The notes beneath the pieces were generated by a model. That model was given only the letters and a program-made list of their open reading frames with translations, did not search any database and had not been told where the DNA came from. A DNA stretch of 64,000 nucleotides from Dipetalonema caudispina (lineage: Eukaryota > Nematoda > Chromadorea > Rhabditida > Onchocercidae): contig JABVXV010000011.1 in NCBI GenBank assembly GCA_013365325.1, positions 1-64,000 on the forward strand, read 5' to 3'. The stretch's first letter is position 1, and every line of letters begins with the position of its first letter. This document shows positions 31,769 through 44,919 of this stretch, in pieces. The translations under genes and the position numbers were made by a program.

Positions 31769-31881
31769 TCAAATTTTAACTTCAAATGTATCCACCGCAT
31801 TCAATCAATCAATTAATAAATGCATTTGAATTTCACAATAATCTGTTTTTTCGCATTTATGCTAATTTCATTTCCTTGTCA
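31769..31881. repeat. Direct repeat, copy A
   Basis: 113 bases starting TCAAATTTTAACTTC and ending TTTCCTTGTCA. Nearly identical to the copy at 32025-32151, the only clear difference being a 14-base insertion in the other copy. It starts 40 bases after the final stop of the Rep remnant. Confidence 0.93.
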
Positions 31882-32024
31882 TTGGTTTTTGGTTGGTAAA
31901 AGCATTTATTTGTTCTGATCGATGGTTTTAAAATTGAGTCATATCAAATATTATTGTAGCCGTCACAAATAATTGCTTTGATATTAATAAATTTTGAGCT
32001 AATTAAGGAAAAGTTTAGCTGAAG

Positions 32025-32151
32025 TCAAATTTTAACTTCAAATGTATCCACCGCATTCAATCAATCAATTAATAAATGCATTTGAAGTTCAAAGATTGAA
32101 TTTCACAATAATCTGTTTTTTCGCATTTATGCTAATTTCATTTCCTTGTCA
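32025..32151. repeat. Direct repeat, copy B
   Basis: Second copy, 127 bases, carrying an extra 14 bases (GTTCAAAGATTGAA) that partly duplicate adjacent sequence. The two copies are 256 bases apart start to start, with a 143-base unique spacer. Confidence 0.93.
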
Positions 32152-33190
32152 ATTTGTTAGATAAATTCGTTTGAATTTTATTTTTGAAATTTGTTTGTAA
32201 TTGTAATTCGTTTGAAATTTGTTAGATGAAAATTTTTGATTAAAGTTATCTTCATTGAATGTTTTTTATATCAAACTGATATAACAACTCAGACATCAGT
32301 AATCGTAGAAAATTAGCAAATTATAATCTTCTTAAGATCACATATTATATGTGGACCGTCACTTCTTAAAAGATAAATTCAGAACATTTTGTACAAACAT
32401 TTGCCTTAACTGTTGTTGGTGGAGCTATTTACGAAGAAAAAAAAAATAAAAAATTGCACATAACAGTTCCTTACTACTTGCTGATTTTCTTAATTCTCCA
32501 CATTGAAAAATCAAACATGTTTTGAAAATCGGAGCTATTTTTGCCAGATTAGCCGCTAAATGTAAAATATGCCAAAAAATCTCTTTTCTTAATTTATTCA
32601 TAGAATTATTACCAAATTTTTTATTACAAATGAAAAAAACAGCTAATATTAAAATACACATATAATATTAACATATAATAACACAGATATACAAAACTTC
32701 AATTCCTCACGTAAAAATGGCTGCATGGCTGTTCGCATTGTTCAAAACTTCGATAGTGTCATTTCCAAGTAAAAAAAAGAAAATGCGTTACTAAAAGAGA
32801 GAGTATATTCAGAAATGATAACCTTCATAGATATCAAATTCATTCCCTTATCTGTATGCATTTTGCAAACGCAACAAAATTTCGGAGTCACATAAGGCAT
32901 TGCTATAGATTAATAACAGTTTCAGGACTCAATCTGTTTACTCGTTATTTACTGGAATAGGAAATATCATATTATTATAGCTGTAGTAAATAAAGTGGAG
33001 AGCAGAGTAAACCCATGATTTCAACGATCACTGAACTGACAGGGGAAATGAGAGGTTGAGTTGTAGAAAGAGACGAGGAAGTGAATGTACACGGAGAAAG
33101 AGTAAAGATCAAAGAGCAGAGTGCATGTAACAAGCAGCTGAGGTTCACTTAATACTCGGTTTTCAATAAGGGTTTGATAAAGCAGAAAGG

Positions 33191-36100
33191 ATGGCGTTGG
33201 CAGGTGGTGCAGTATGTGAGACTACAACTGTAGCAACTCAAGTAAGTTCCATTTGTTGTTTACTAATGAAGTTTCATTAAATGTAAGATTTTTGTCTGAT
33301 TGGATTTGTTAACGGAATTTGGTACTTATCCACTTCTACTACTCATACCTCTTTTTTACTAATTAGGAAAGAAGTTCATGCATTTTTATTACTAACATTA
33401 GTGAATAATGTAAATTACACACTTGTATTACTTGGTATTTTTGGCATGTTTTCCTTTTGTGCTCAATTCTTTCAAATGGATTTGGTCAAACTGTTTCAGA
33501 AATGTAGAATGTAGGGTGGGTACTGCATCCAATGGAATTTGCTGAAATTCTCCTGCGCATGTTTCATTGAAGGGGTAGAATAAGGCAGTATTGATATAAG
33601 TCATAGATCAAATTAATGATTAGTTATACAACCGGATTTGCATTGTGCAGTCCTACGTCTATGGTTATACTGATAACTTCGAGGTATGGGACCACTTAGC
33701 CCTGCTAGATTGATTGTTCGTTTGGAATAGTGAAGATTCTGATAGTGAACTTCAAGTGCCATTTTGTTATTAATCAAAATTACCTCATCCTTATAATGTT
33801 CACCCAGAACAGATGACCCTCCTGAAATGGTTTTTAGTAATACATTTCATGAAGCAAGACTTTGAGACTATTGTTCTGGAAGGTTTGTTTGGTCAGTAGA
33901 TCGCATAAATTGCTCTGACGATCTTGAGAATCGTCGAGTTCCAAATGCATCCTGAAAGAGAGAACTCAAAACAGTCCCTCTCAACTTTTGATAATAAAGA
34001 ATTAAATTGCAAAATTATTGCATTTTCAAACACGGAAAACAAACGATGAAATATTAATTCAAAATATATATTTGAGAAAAGATCTGCAGGAGAGGTATGT
34101 AGATTTTTGCAGTAATTTGATATTTAAAAAAGTATATAGAGACTTGCAGTAGCTTCCTGAAGTGGAATTATCATCTTTATGACATTAAAAACATTGCAAT
34201 GAAGATTAAGTACACCTGACAATTATGGCAGGAATAGGATGTATTGCTTTCATCTATCTATTTTTTTAAGTGGTTTACTGGTTTTTTACTGTTGTCTTCA
34301 AATTTTAAGCGACCAAAACCGAATTTGCCGTCGTTTGAAGAAATAAGACGTGCCATACCGTCATCATGTTTCGAAAGGTCGCTGTTCAAATCGCTGTTTT
34401 ATCTCGTTCTCGATTTCATAATACTGTATGGTTTGTACAAATTTGTTGGTGTATTCGAATCATTTGGAATTTTTGGGTTGTTTATATGGTAAGATATGTT
34501 CATATTTGCTTCGATTAGCATGATTACAAAATAATGTATGATTTATTATATAAAAATCAACCGATTGATGTTAGCACTCTTTTGAATTTGAAAATAAGTG
34601 ATGCGTATTAAATACCTTCGGCAAAAGATGAATTTCAGGTATTGCTGCGTGGGAATGTTCGGATCATCACTATTTGTGGTTGGTCATGATTGCGGTCATG
34701 GTACCTTTTCCGAATATACTTGGGCCAACGATCTTTTCGGACATATCGCTCACGCTCCTCTTTTGGCACCGTATTGGCCCTGGCAGAAATCGCATAGACG
34801 ACATCATCAGTACACTTCTCATGTTGATAATGACATGGTCTGTTCGCTTTTTTTATTGATATTAAAAAAAATTTATTCTATTTTTATCAAATGTTCTAAT
34901 GTGTTCGGATGTGATAATATTGAAGCAGTAATGGATTGTTTTTTCTCTAATTTTTTGATTGTTAGTGGTAAATTGTTTAAAATTTATTTGAAATTTAGGG
35001 ACATCCCTGGGTGGTCGAAAATGATTTCATGACACGTGGTTGGATATCGCGCAATTTTTCAAAGATCCCACTTTCCGGTTTTATTCGGTTGGTGAAATGT
35101 TGTATTTCTAGATTTGATTGGTGCAGGATGTTGAAATAAATGTGGAAAATCTCTTGAAAGCATAGCATTCCCTAGCTGTTGAAGTCTTCCGCTTTTCATT
35201 TGTTGGTGAATGGACATGAGTGACGAAATGTTTTTTTTTTTTTATTACTCTAATGAGGGATGTCAGTCTAATATAACGTGATAAATTTTTTCAATAAAAA
35301 GACATTTCTAGGTGGAGTCCGATTTACACGATGGTCGGTTTACCAGACGGTAGCCACTTTTGGCCTTACAGTAAACTTTTTAATACCAATCGCGAACGAA
35401 TGCAATGTGTTATTAGTGGTCTGGCATGTTTATTTTGTGCTGTGGTTAGTTTATTAGTCAAAAAAATATGTGAAGAATACATCGAAAATACACTTCAAAA
35501 GTGATTCTTCCCGCAGGCGCTATGAACTTTGCATTGTTTTTGAATTTAATGTATCAATATTCCTGTCAACAATTTAACAAATATTCCAGGTGGCCTTCGT
35601 TATCTGTAATTATAGCTGGTTCACATTCATCAAATATTATTACATTCCGTTATTGTTTCAAGGTTACTGGCTTGTTATCATAACTTATCTACAACACACC
35701 GATTACAGTATAGAGGTATGTCTCGGACGTTTTTTTAGCCTTTTTATCTCTTATTCCGCCATCTAAAATTGGAAATTTTCTTGAGATAGACATATATCCG
35801 TACGCATGGCTGTATCTATTTTCTGAAGCCATGAAGTCAATGTATTTTATATATATTAAGCGATATTTCTTATCGCTTGATGAATAAAAGATTAAGAACC
35901 TTATGCTTATTGCTTCAGTGCGGTGTTCTGTTTTTTGGAGTTTTACGAAGCCTTGTTTTTTTTTTCTCTCTCTCTCTCTCTCTGTTTTATGTTCACGCAA
36001 GTTAGCACACTCAAGAAAGAATTACTACAGCAAAAGCGAAGGATTTATAAGCGTATTTGATGATGTAATTATGGAGTGGATTAAAAGTATCATATCGCTG

Positions 36101-36733
36101 TGGTGAGTCGCTTAAAATTGACCAGACTTCCATGTTTCATGTTTGTTTAGGTTTACGAGGAAGGCTACTGGAGTTATATGATGGGGCAAGTACAAACCAT
36201 TGATCGAGTATACGGTTTTGGTATTGATACACTGTTGCACCACATTACTGATGGTATCAATTTTTCATTGTTGATCTTTATGTTAAAAGAAAATGGTAAA
36301 AAAGCGAATGAATTGTTGGTGGATATCGTAGTTTCATATAAGAATACATGTTTTCAGAAGGGATTTTTCTTATAAAAAAGAAGTGCGTGTTTAAATCCTT
36401 TAAAGATATTGGAGGGAGATGGTGAAAATTTTTGTTTTCAATCACAACTCGATAATTTTGTTTTTATATTTTGTTGTTTTTATATTTTGTGCTAATGATT
36501 TATCACTTTCAGGCCACGTGGCCCATCATTTCTTCTTCACAAAAATTCCGCATTACCATTTGATGGAAGCAACAATGGCAATTAGAAGTGTTCTGGAGCC
36601 TTATAAGGCATATCGATGCAAAAGCAATGCTGATTTTTTGCTGGATTATTTGACGCTCAATATAAAACTAGAATACCTTATTGGTAAAGGTACTGGCATC
36701 CTTACCTATGCTGTACAACAGAAAGAGGAGTGA
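33191..36733 (+). CDS. Membrane fatty acid desaturase, delta-12/omega-3 type (FAT-2/FAT-1-like)
   Basis: ER-membrane di-iron desaturase that inserts a double bond toward the methyl end of an acyl chain (oleate to linoleate for FAT-2, omega-6 to omega-3 for FAT-1). Eight exons in agreeing phase: 33191-33241, 34310-34488, 34639-34837, 34999-35087, 35312-35444, 35590-35715, 36151-36253, 36513-36733; 366 residues, close to nematode FAT-2. All three histidine boxes are intact: HDCGH (~93-97), HRRHH (~129-133), HVAHH (~295-299). Other landmarks are [31 protein letters not shown] and [10 protein letters not shown]. Box 1 and box 2 surroundings ([17 protein letters not shown]) look like FAT-2, whereas [11 protein letters not shown] and [11 protein letters not shown] look like FAT-1, so regioselectivity cannot be called from sequence. 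AATAAA lies 30 bases past the stop. Intron 1 is ~1.07 kb. Confidence 0.94.
35965..35983. repeat. (CT)n tract inside a desaturase intron
   Basis: A T run followed by TCTCTC, within the 435-base intron between exons 6 and 7 of the desaturase gene. Confidence 0.9.
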
Positions 36734-39690
36734 TTTGTTTTTTGTAATAACTGGTTTTAAAAAATAAATTTGTGAATTCTGTCACTTCAGTTTTTCAAGA
36801 AATAATGTCGACAATTGATAACATTTGCTATTACTAGAAGTTCGATTTCATTGATTTTATTAAGCTCTACTGATAACGAAAATTTTTGTTCAACGACTCA
36901 ATAAAGTTCTTTGTTAATAATATTGTTCTGCTTCACTTATAAGCATTTTTAGCTTAATTATAAAGAAAGATTTCGAAACTTTTTCTTGAAGATTCGGAAA
37001 GAGTTTTTGATTTCGAGATAATGTTTATCTTGAAGAAAAAATTAATAGAAGGTGGGAGGATGAGAGAGGAAAAAAGGAACAAGCAAAAGTATTGGACTGA
37101 GATATCGCTGATTAAAAAATGTACGGTTCAGTAAGTCAGCTCATTTCGGTATCAGATATTATATTTAAGGCATGACATTTGGTAGTTCGCTTGCTCCTTT
37201 GCACTTTATTCCAGCTATAATTTCCTTTTGTCCATTTGAAAACTGTGCTTTTTAAAGGAACCGATTTGACTTCTGAAAAATGAATGGGTGTTGAAGTTTA
37301 GCTGATGTATCGTCCCATATTTGTAAAAGGCTAATTTATAAAAACGTTATCCAAACAGTAATGATGACGTGTCACAGAATCCATGACAGTTGATAATTCG
37401 GGATGTGAAAACAGATCGCAACCTGTTTGCAGATAGATGTCTGATTTATAGAAGCAGAAAATTCCGGTCCTTATGTGTAACTGTCTTTTTTCTGACTTCT
37501 CGAAAACTAGTTGTATAAAACTGGACTGAGTGAATGTTCTTTGCAAAATACGTACATGATTTGTGTAGCTTATGTTCAAAATTTTAAAAACTGAATGGCG
37601 TACATTATTATTTTGTTTTGAAGTGGATCAATAATTTAAATTAAAAGAGGTGACTGACTGATTACATGCAGTATGGAAGATTTTACATATGATTAATAAA
37701 TTTGCTGGAGTTGAATAGATTGTTGTAGGATAACATTTTTAAATGTTCACATTCGACAAATTGACAGTTTTAGAGAGAATATTGAACTGTTTCCGAAAGA
37801 TTTTGGCTGAGTAAATCAATAACGTGATGATTGCAGATAATATTTGAAAAAGCAAATTTAAAAAGTAAATTAGACAGACGGAACAACAAACTTGATATGT
37901 TCAAATCTTATTAAATTTTCCATTTACAAAAAGTGTATGTAATAATCGTAAAAATAGAAACCCCTATATGTTTCATCATGATGGATTAGTTATTAATGTG
38001 ATATTTAAAGTGTTGATCATACAAGAACAAGACGCTTAAAAGCTCTAATTCAGAGTCAATCAAATAATTGTTCAACTAACTCCGGCTGAAAAGAAAATTA
38101 TATCGAAGCACTTTAAAAATACCAGCTAGCCTCCTATTAGCTTCTTTTAATTATTCCTCTCCATTATACACATTATATTTCAAGATTCGTTACTATTTCT
38201 GAATCATAATGATCACTACTCGAAAATCTAAGGGTCCTGTGTCGATTATTGTTATCAACTGAAATGAAATCTAAGCGTAATTATACCCTGGAAATTTTGA
38301 AAGCGTGTTTTTCGAGGATTTTATTTTGATTCCACAACATAAATTTGTTTTGGGATTCCAATTTAGCCTTTCTCAAATGTCCGTAAAATGTATAGCATGT
38401 ATCATGTAGTAGGCATAAATTTAAAATACATATTTTACACGGGCATTTAGTCTGCAAATGCCAAAAAAATTGATGGCTCTAATGAACTGGGCTTAACTTT
38501 GTAATAATATGACATGATTATTTTATTCTTAATTGCCTGAAAAAAAAAAAATAAAGTTTTATCCTCTTAATGGATCAAAACTATCATTTGCGCCGTCTCT
38601 GTTTATTTTGTCTTCCAAATTATGACCTAATTAATAAATAGATTCTGGAATGCTGCTGATTCGGATCATGAAGTTTGATTCGTTTTCTCATTTCTGAACG
38701 AAATACTCATTTATAACAAGTAATAATTACATTTCAAAGTTTCCAGAACTCCATAAACGATCCAATTGTTTTTATGTGGACTTACTGAGAAAGACTAAGC
38801 CTGAAAATTGAAAGAGTTCGATATTTTGAGATCGAACTTCGGACAGGCATGTGTTAACGTTAAAAAATCTCTCCAAATTCAGAAATTTTTCTCACTTCAC
38901 TGGCCACAAGTTGAAGTTTTTAAAAAGACACGAACTTTGAAAACAAAATGGAAAACCAACCATGAAGTTGTGACATACAAATTTAAAACTACTCGTAAGA
39001 AGACTCATTGAAAAAGACTTCAAGATTATCACATTTAATTATCGGTCATAGCATCAAAGTCGAAAAATTCGGCGTTTGTAGAAAATACATTTGAGGTGGA
39101 AATGTGTGCATGTGCGCACTTGCACGATATTGAAGTAAATATGGCAAGATTGAAAATGAAAAAAAAAATTGTGGTATGAATAGCATTTGGAAGTTGATAG
39201 TTTTGTTGATGATTGTCAAGATATATGAAAGTTGTTTTCGTAATGAATCATGCAGTGTTGTAGTACAGAGCAAATCAACGAAAAAGAAATAACATTTCGA
39301 TTTCCTTTGATTTCATTGGAATGCTTGGTATAGGTATATACGGTACATAACATATGCGTAAATGTTGCAAAAAGATTGATATCGATGGAATCATTAAGCA
39401 AATGAGGTAATGGACTGGATGATTCCTGTGATACGGTAGCCCTTTTAGTAAAATGAAGAGAAAACCTGAAAAGGGAGGATGATGGTAAGAAGGTAATGGG
39501 TAGCTACTAAATGTACACAAATTTATACTGAAAAAAAAAAAAAAGAAAAACAACTCCAGTTTTGTGTGGCTTTCCCTCCTTCCTACAAATAGGCAACAGG
39601 TACAGGACCTAAACACAGTTCTTAATTCATTCAGTGTAGTAACATTTCCATTCTGTTTCTACTCTTTTATCTAGTTATTTCATTTGCAAC
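36734..39690. other. Intergenic region
   Basis: About 3 kb. Polyadenylation region of the desaturase at the left. No frame with coding character. AT-rich throughout, with short homopolymer runs (38539-38550, 39531-39543). Confidence 0.6.
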
Positions 39691-42600
39691 ATGCAACTTA
39701 TTATTCTTCTCCTCAGCTCATTTTTCATCAAGTTTGGTATGTTTCTCTTCATTACTCACCAAATATAAAGCTCCTGGATATCTCTTATTTCCAGCATAGA
39801 TTCTTCAAGAATCATAGATGCTAAGACTATTTCCTAGCATGATAAGACAAAAGACAGATCAAATGTTAGAAGTTGCAGTGAATCATTTGAGCACTCCTGT
39901 GATCGAAAAATACGCTTGATAAAGCATCATTATCAATATTATAGAGGTAATGTATGTGACTGAATGTGTCTTTGAGTAGCTATAATTAAAAGTTGTTTGT
40001 TTCAGCACAATGCGACACGAAGTCAGTAGAAAATAGCGTAGACGATGATGAAAATGGTAGTATCAGCTCCTCAGTGATTTGGCGTAGCATTATCGGAGAT
40101 ATTTGCCAATTATCATCCCTTCCACGACCAACGACCGATTCAAACAAATACGTCGAATGTGTATTGCAAACCGAAAATGTTGGAAATCGGTTAGACAATG
40201 TACTCTTCGGAAAATAACTTTTAAATTTAAAGAAAATTCAGCTGCTTGAAAAGACTGATTACGAAATCGGCTTGTTCTAGTAATGATCTTGGTATCTGGG
40301 TGTCAAAGAACTGTCCGGTTGGATATCAATTTGTAGCATCAGCTCGAGAATGTAAAATTGTTGGATTCATCAAGGCTAGACAGCAGTTGTGCGACGGTCC
40401 TAATGCTGGAAAATACAAATTCTGCCCCCACCTGAGAAGTAGCCCAAAGGTTAGTCTCTAAATTAAGTAGAAAATCTTGTCTCAACTCTTAGAACTAAGA
40501 AATAATGATATTTGGTTACAGTTCATGGTAAAAAGAGTAGAACAACAAAAGGAGAGCTGTTTGTGCCCCGTGGACAAAGAGAATTGTGAATGCCCTAAAG
40601 TTACAAGCATTGAACTTGTTACTTATAATGAAGTTATGAATGGAAGGAATAGATCAAAGGTAAGGATTAGAATTACTTTCATGTTAAATTCTAAATAAGA
40701 AAGGTCGGAATAGAGATGATACTCCAAAGAATTTTTTTGGAATGAATAAAAAGGTTTCGATGGATATTCAATCATACTTTTTAAATTTTTGAGTTGAACG
40801 GTAAGAAAGTTATGATGTAATGTTTTCAAATTCTAGGTCCGCCAAGTTCGTCAGGCGATCTGTCAGGATCAACAAAGATGCATGATCTCTGTAGGCATAT
40901 TTCTTGCTATTTCGCTGTAATTAAAATTTAGTGTATATCAAAAATGATTGGACATATTTCAAAAGACAAAACGAAACCTGTAAATGAACGGTTATTGGAT
41001 TGTTGGAATTTTGGTGCAATATGAAGTATTGAAATAAATGAAATATAATTTAGGGTGATAATTGCGGTGATTGTTCGAATTTGGGTGGCGTATGTATTTG
41101 CGGTCCATCTGATTCAACTTATTTGTCTGGTGTCAGCAAACTTCCAGTAATTATTTCAATCAAATTTAATTCGCCTCGGCTTAATTTATATCCTAAATTC
41201 TGTTTAATCATGTTTTCCAGCAATTTGAACGGAAACGACTTTTGATCTGTAGAAATTTGTGATATATTACTTTCAGAGTAAGCAAATCTCAGAAGGCTGC
41301 CACCTGCTAAGTAATGGACAGTTTCATTGTCCTCAAACACCGGAAGAGGCAGGAAAACAACAACACCCAGCAATTATTCTACCACAACCATGTCCCATAG
41401 GTTTGATTCATTATGAATCCCTCTGACAAATATGATTATTCTCAAAAAAGCGATTGCGATCTTAGTTCAGACCACATATTTAATTAATTTTTTATCACTT
41501 TTCATATAGATCAGAATGAAAAGTGGAGACGATTGTTTGCCTGATCAGCCCTTCAAGGTTGCATCAAACATTTAAGCTGAATTCTCGTCTGTTCTGAAGT
41601 CAGAATTCAGTCAGAATTTATTTTAGCACCTGGATCATAATTTGAAACACAAAATAAATATAAATAATGCAGTTGATAGTTCCTAACCGTCAAAGTGACC
41701 AGACCGTTTTTCAAGTAATTATGAATAACTATTATTTGTAGCAGTTGGACAAAGTGCCAAGGATATTAAATATCAGGGAATTTGTTCATGGATGATTGAA
41801 CCGCTTGTTGCTGATCCAGAAAGTGCAGCACATTTTCTGCAATGCCAGCCAGCACCGAATAGTTTATACTGTGGAAGATGGCAACGTATGCCTTGCGAGC
41901 CAGGCCTTATCTTCAATGTTCTGCTGCAGGTTTGCGTATGGAATCCGAGTAAGTCTTTGTTTGTTTTGTGTCTGTTTTGTATCTTCGTATAATCTAATTG
42001 TCATTATGAAATATTCGAGATTATAAAAGATACTTTCTGCTAACATATTTTCCAATGTTGAAGTCTTTTCATCATATCACATATAAATTGAAAGGCTCTG
42101 AAAAAGGGCCAAATGATGAAAAGGTATGAAAAGGGTCAAATGTATAGTATGTAAATATAAGTGGATGTTATGTCATATGAAACTAATGAAATTGAATTTC
42201 CTTATCAAAATGTGGATTTAAGGTGTACAACCAGAGAAAATTCCATCAGTAACTCATAGCCCAAGTATTATTGCAACATATCCATCAATAACTCAGCTAC
42301 CACATATTTCAACTGGATACTTAGTGCCCCCTATTCCGGTGGTCCCAGGGTATGATGCAAACACACGGTGCACCTGTCATGTTGGTGTGCAGATTGGTTC
42401 TTGCGGTCCTGATGGTCAGTGTCCAGGCCAGTCTATCTGCACTAGTAATCAAGTAGCTGGAAAAGGATCTGTAAGCAATTTTCAGTTTTTTGACAACGTG
42501 AATTTTTCGAAAAGTTGCATATTTATCAAATGTTTCCAAGACATACTTCCTTTTTTAAAATAGCATTACATTTTCAACTACGTTTCATCTGTTCTCCTCT

Positions 42601-42760
42601 GCTTCATTTCATTGTGAATGAATTCAATAGTATTAGAACTGCCACAAAATATGAGCTACCATTTTGAAAGAATTGAAATTAAGGATGTTGAATAAATGAA
42701 CAAATTATTGGAAAATTTCAGTGTCTGGTATGCTGTTATTACAGTCAAGGAACAGTGTGA
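39691..42760 (+). CDS. Secreted Cys-rich protein with two chitin-binding-like (peritrophin-A/CBM14) domains
   Basis: Ten exons join in consistent phase: 39691-39736, 40006-40189, 40242-40449, 40522-40659, 40837-40890, 41054-41146, 41277-41400, 41742-41948, 42223-42470, 42722-42760; 446 residues. Residues 1-15 form a signal peptide (MQLIILLLSSFF). A first Cys-rich domain (residues ~45-105) has the order Cys, YVEC, GIWVSKNC and ARECK, like a divergent CBM14. The second (exon at 41742) is clearer: GICSW, FLQC, LYCGRWQRMPC and QVCVWNP. Between them lie Cys-rich linkers (CLCPVDKENCEC, NCGDCSNLGGVCIC). A Pro/Ser/Thr linker (~42225-42340) precedes a final Cys cluster ending CLVCCYY. Such proteins bind chitin or glycans in nematode eggshell, cuticle, pharynx or microfilarial sheath; which tissue cannot be told. 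Several exons are short (39-93 bases), so one boundary could shift. Domain call good; exact function inferred. Confidence 0.82.
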
Positions 42761-44919
42761 AGAATTGCGACAAGGAAATCATTTCATCGCTGTTAGTCTC
42801 ACAATCGATATTCAAATTTGATCTGATAGTTGAAATAATATATCGCTACTGCTCACTTTGGAAAGTTTGTATTTATTATTATGCAATAATCACCATTGTC
42901 ATTTATAATTTCTTTAGTCAAATCAAGAAATGTGAATTTTCTGTTGGTTTCCATCATATTCTGTTTATAATTTATAGCTGCAATTTACTATTGTTCTCAA
43001 CTCTAAGCATACATTCCTTAAAGTGAAATTCTATGAGATTAAAAAAGAATTTTAAATGTCAAAAATAAAGATGTAAAAGATAGGAGTGCTTTCAGATAAT
43101 CACCATGCTCTAAGAAATGCTTTATTGAAATAGTTCGCATCAAATTTTGTTGCATGCTCTCTACTTAGCCACTGTCTTTCGCAATATTCTTAATGGATAT
43201 AATCTTCGAAATTTGCTATAAAAACAGATAAAGTACCAATCATCTTTGGAAAGCTTTGGACCTCTAAGGTTCCCATCTCCTTAATTAATAGCTATCATAA
43301 AGAATGACATTTATAGAAGAAGTTTAAATCCGTCTATTTCATGAATAAAAGCACTTTTGCTGCAATTTTTTTAACCGTTGAAATACAATTCGAGCGAAGA
43401 ACAATATCAACTGTGATTTTTATGATGACCTTTATAGAAATGAATTCATTTCTATATGTAGAAAAATTTCTGCTTGCAATTTATTGATATGAAACTTGAA
43501 AAGAAAACTAAAGCTGGGATCGCTCAGCATTCTGAATGAGGATAGACAAGTAGGCCAATCCAAATGTAGTCTGTGAAGTTTTTATTAAAAAATTTATAAC
43601 GTATTGTAAGTTTCCAAAATATTTCATTAGCCGGTGTATTTTAAAGCAGTCTTCATTCTATGGTGCATAAGTTCTGATACATTAACACAACAAGCCATCT
43701 TGACCACTATTCTTTTTGGTTAGAAAGTTGCAGACATTTCGTTTGCTCTTTCATTTCAATTACATCATCCTAGCCTATTAACGGATGATGGACGAAGTAA
43801 TAAGTGTGCCAAATGTGTGCTCCAAGTGGGCCATTTTTGGTAAGCAGAATTGGCGCTGTCGGATGAATCAAACGTTGAGTTAAAGTGCCAAACTTTCCGC
43901 TCATTTTAAGGTTTTAATTTATCTCTATAAAGATGTTAATTACAGATTTTAAAAATCAAACAATCAGCCTTAGCCTCTCCCACTGACAAGATAAGCTAAC
44001 TAAAGAATTACACAATTGGGTAGAGGTCATCGTTTAAAGATTTGTACACGAAAAAAATTGCATTTGCGGTGAGAAAAAAACCGAAGAACGGAAAGGCATG
44101 AGGCGGAGAGAATTTTCTGTGTCAGTAAGGTGATCTGATTCCCAGATGCTATGAGTGGTGCAAATCTTTGAGTGGAACACTATCATCTGCTTGCTAATCC
44201 TATTCCTAAAAAATTCTTGGTAGTTTATCTGTTGAATTTCTGGAAGATAAATGTTGTAGAAAAGCCAAATACTGAAAGGCATAAAAAAGTTGAATAGGTA
44301 CTTAACAGTATAAAACATTCCATACAACTATCTTAACAGAACACCAGTTGACAATTTATTATTTTCCTGAATATATCTGAAGCAGAACTATTTACCTTAA
44401 AAATTATTACTTCAAGTTTCCGTGAATAAAGGTGTGGACAATTATCAAACAGTTACAGAAAGTTCGAAGTTCAGGTGAACATAAATTTCAAATGAGTAGA
44501 ATTCACAAATCGGACATGTGCAATATCTCTGAACACCACATTTATTTAAAATCTATGAGCCACATTACTCTAATTGGTTTATATTACCATTGCAATAGTT
44601 GTTGCTCATACCGATCAAAACATTTTTATTGAAAAGGCGAAACAAAGTTGCGTTTTTTGCAAACGTAGTGGAGATGTTAAAAGTAAGTATTTACTGCTAC
44701 TCAGCTGATTCGTAAAACCCAGAACAATCTACAGGAAAAACTTGAAGAAAAAACTATTGTTTATGTAATGAATCATTTCTTATTATTTACAATTTATCAA
44801 AAACCTGTAAAAGGACCAAAATCGTGTTGAATGAAATTCTTAACTGAAAAATTACAGAGTAACTGAATGATATTACATCTATTTTCATCAGAAATTAATG
44901 AACACCATTGTTTCTGATA
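42761..44919. other. Convergent intergenic region
   Basis: Lies between the 3' ends of the chitin-binding-like gene (+) and the three-module gene (-). Frames here (42724-43026, 44034-44327) are low-complexity and lack splice-supported partners. Nothing recognised. Confidence 0.55.

Larger units (their letters stand above)
31730..33190. other. Intergenic region with duplicated segment
   Basis: Follows the Rep remnant. It contains the two copies of a direct repeat listed separately, then smaller internal repeats (AATTTGTTAGAT and ATTCGTTTGAA, each twice, within 32150-32230). The final ~200 bases before the desaturase start are purine-rich. No gene seen. Confidence 0.6.

Noticed and set aside
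35501..35589. Apparent exon reading [10 protein letters not shown] after a CGCAG acceptor in the desaturase gene
   Set aside because: Its phase does not fit exon 5. The acceptor at 35588-35589 gives [10 protein letters not shown], which matches the family, so this stretch is intronic.
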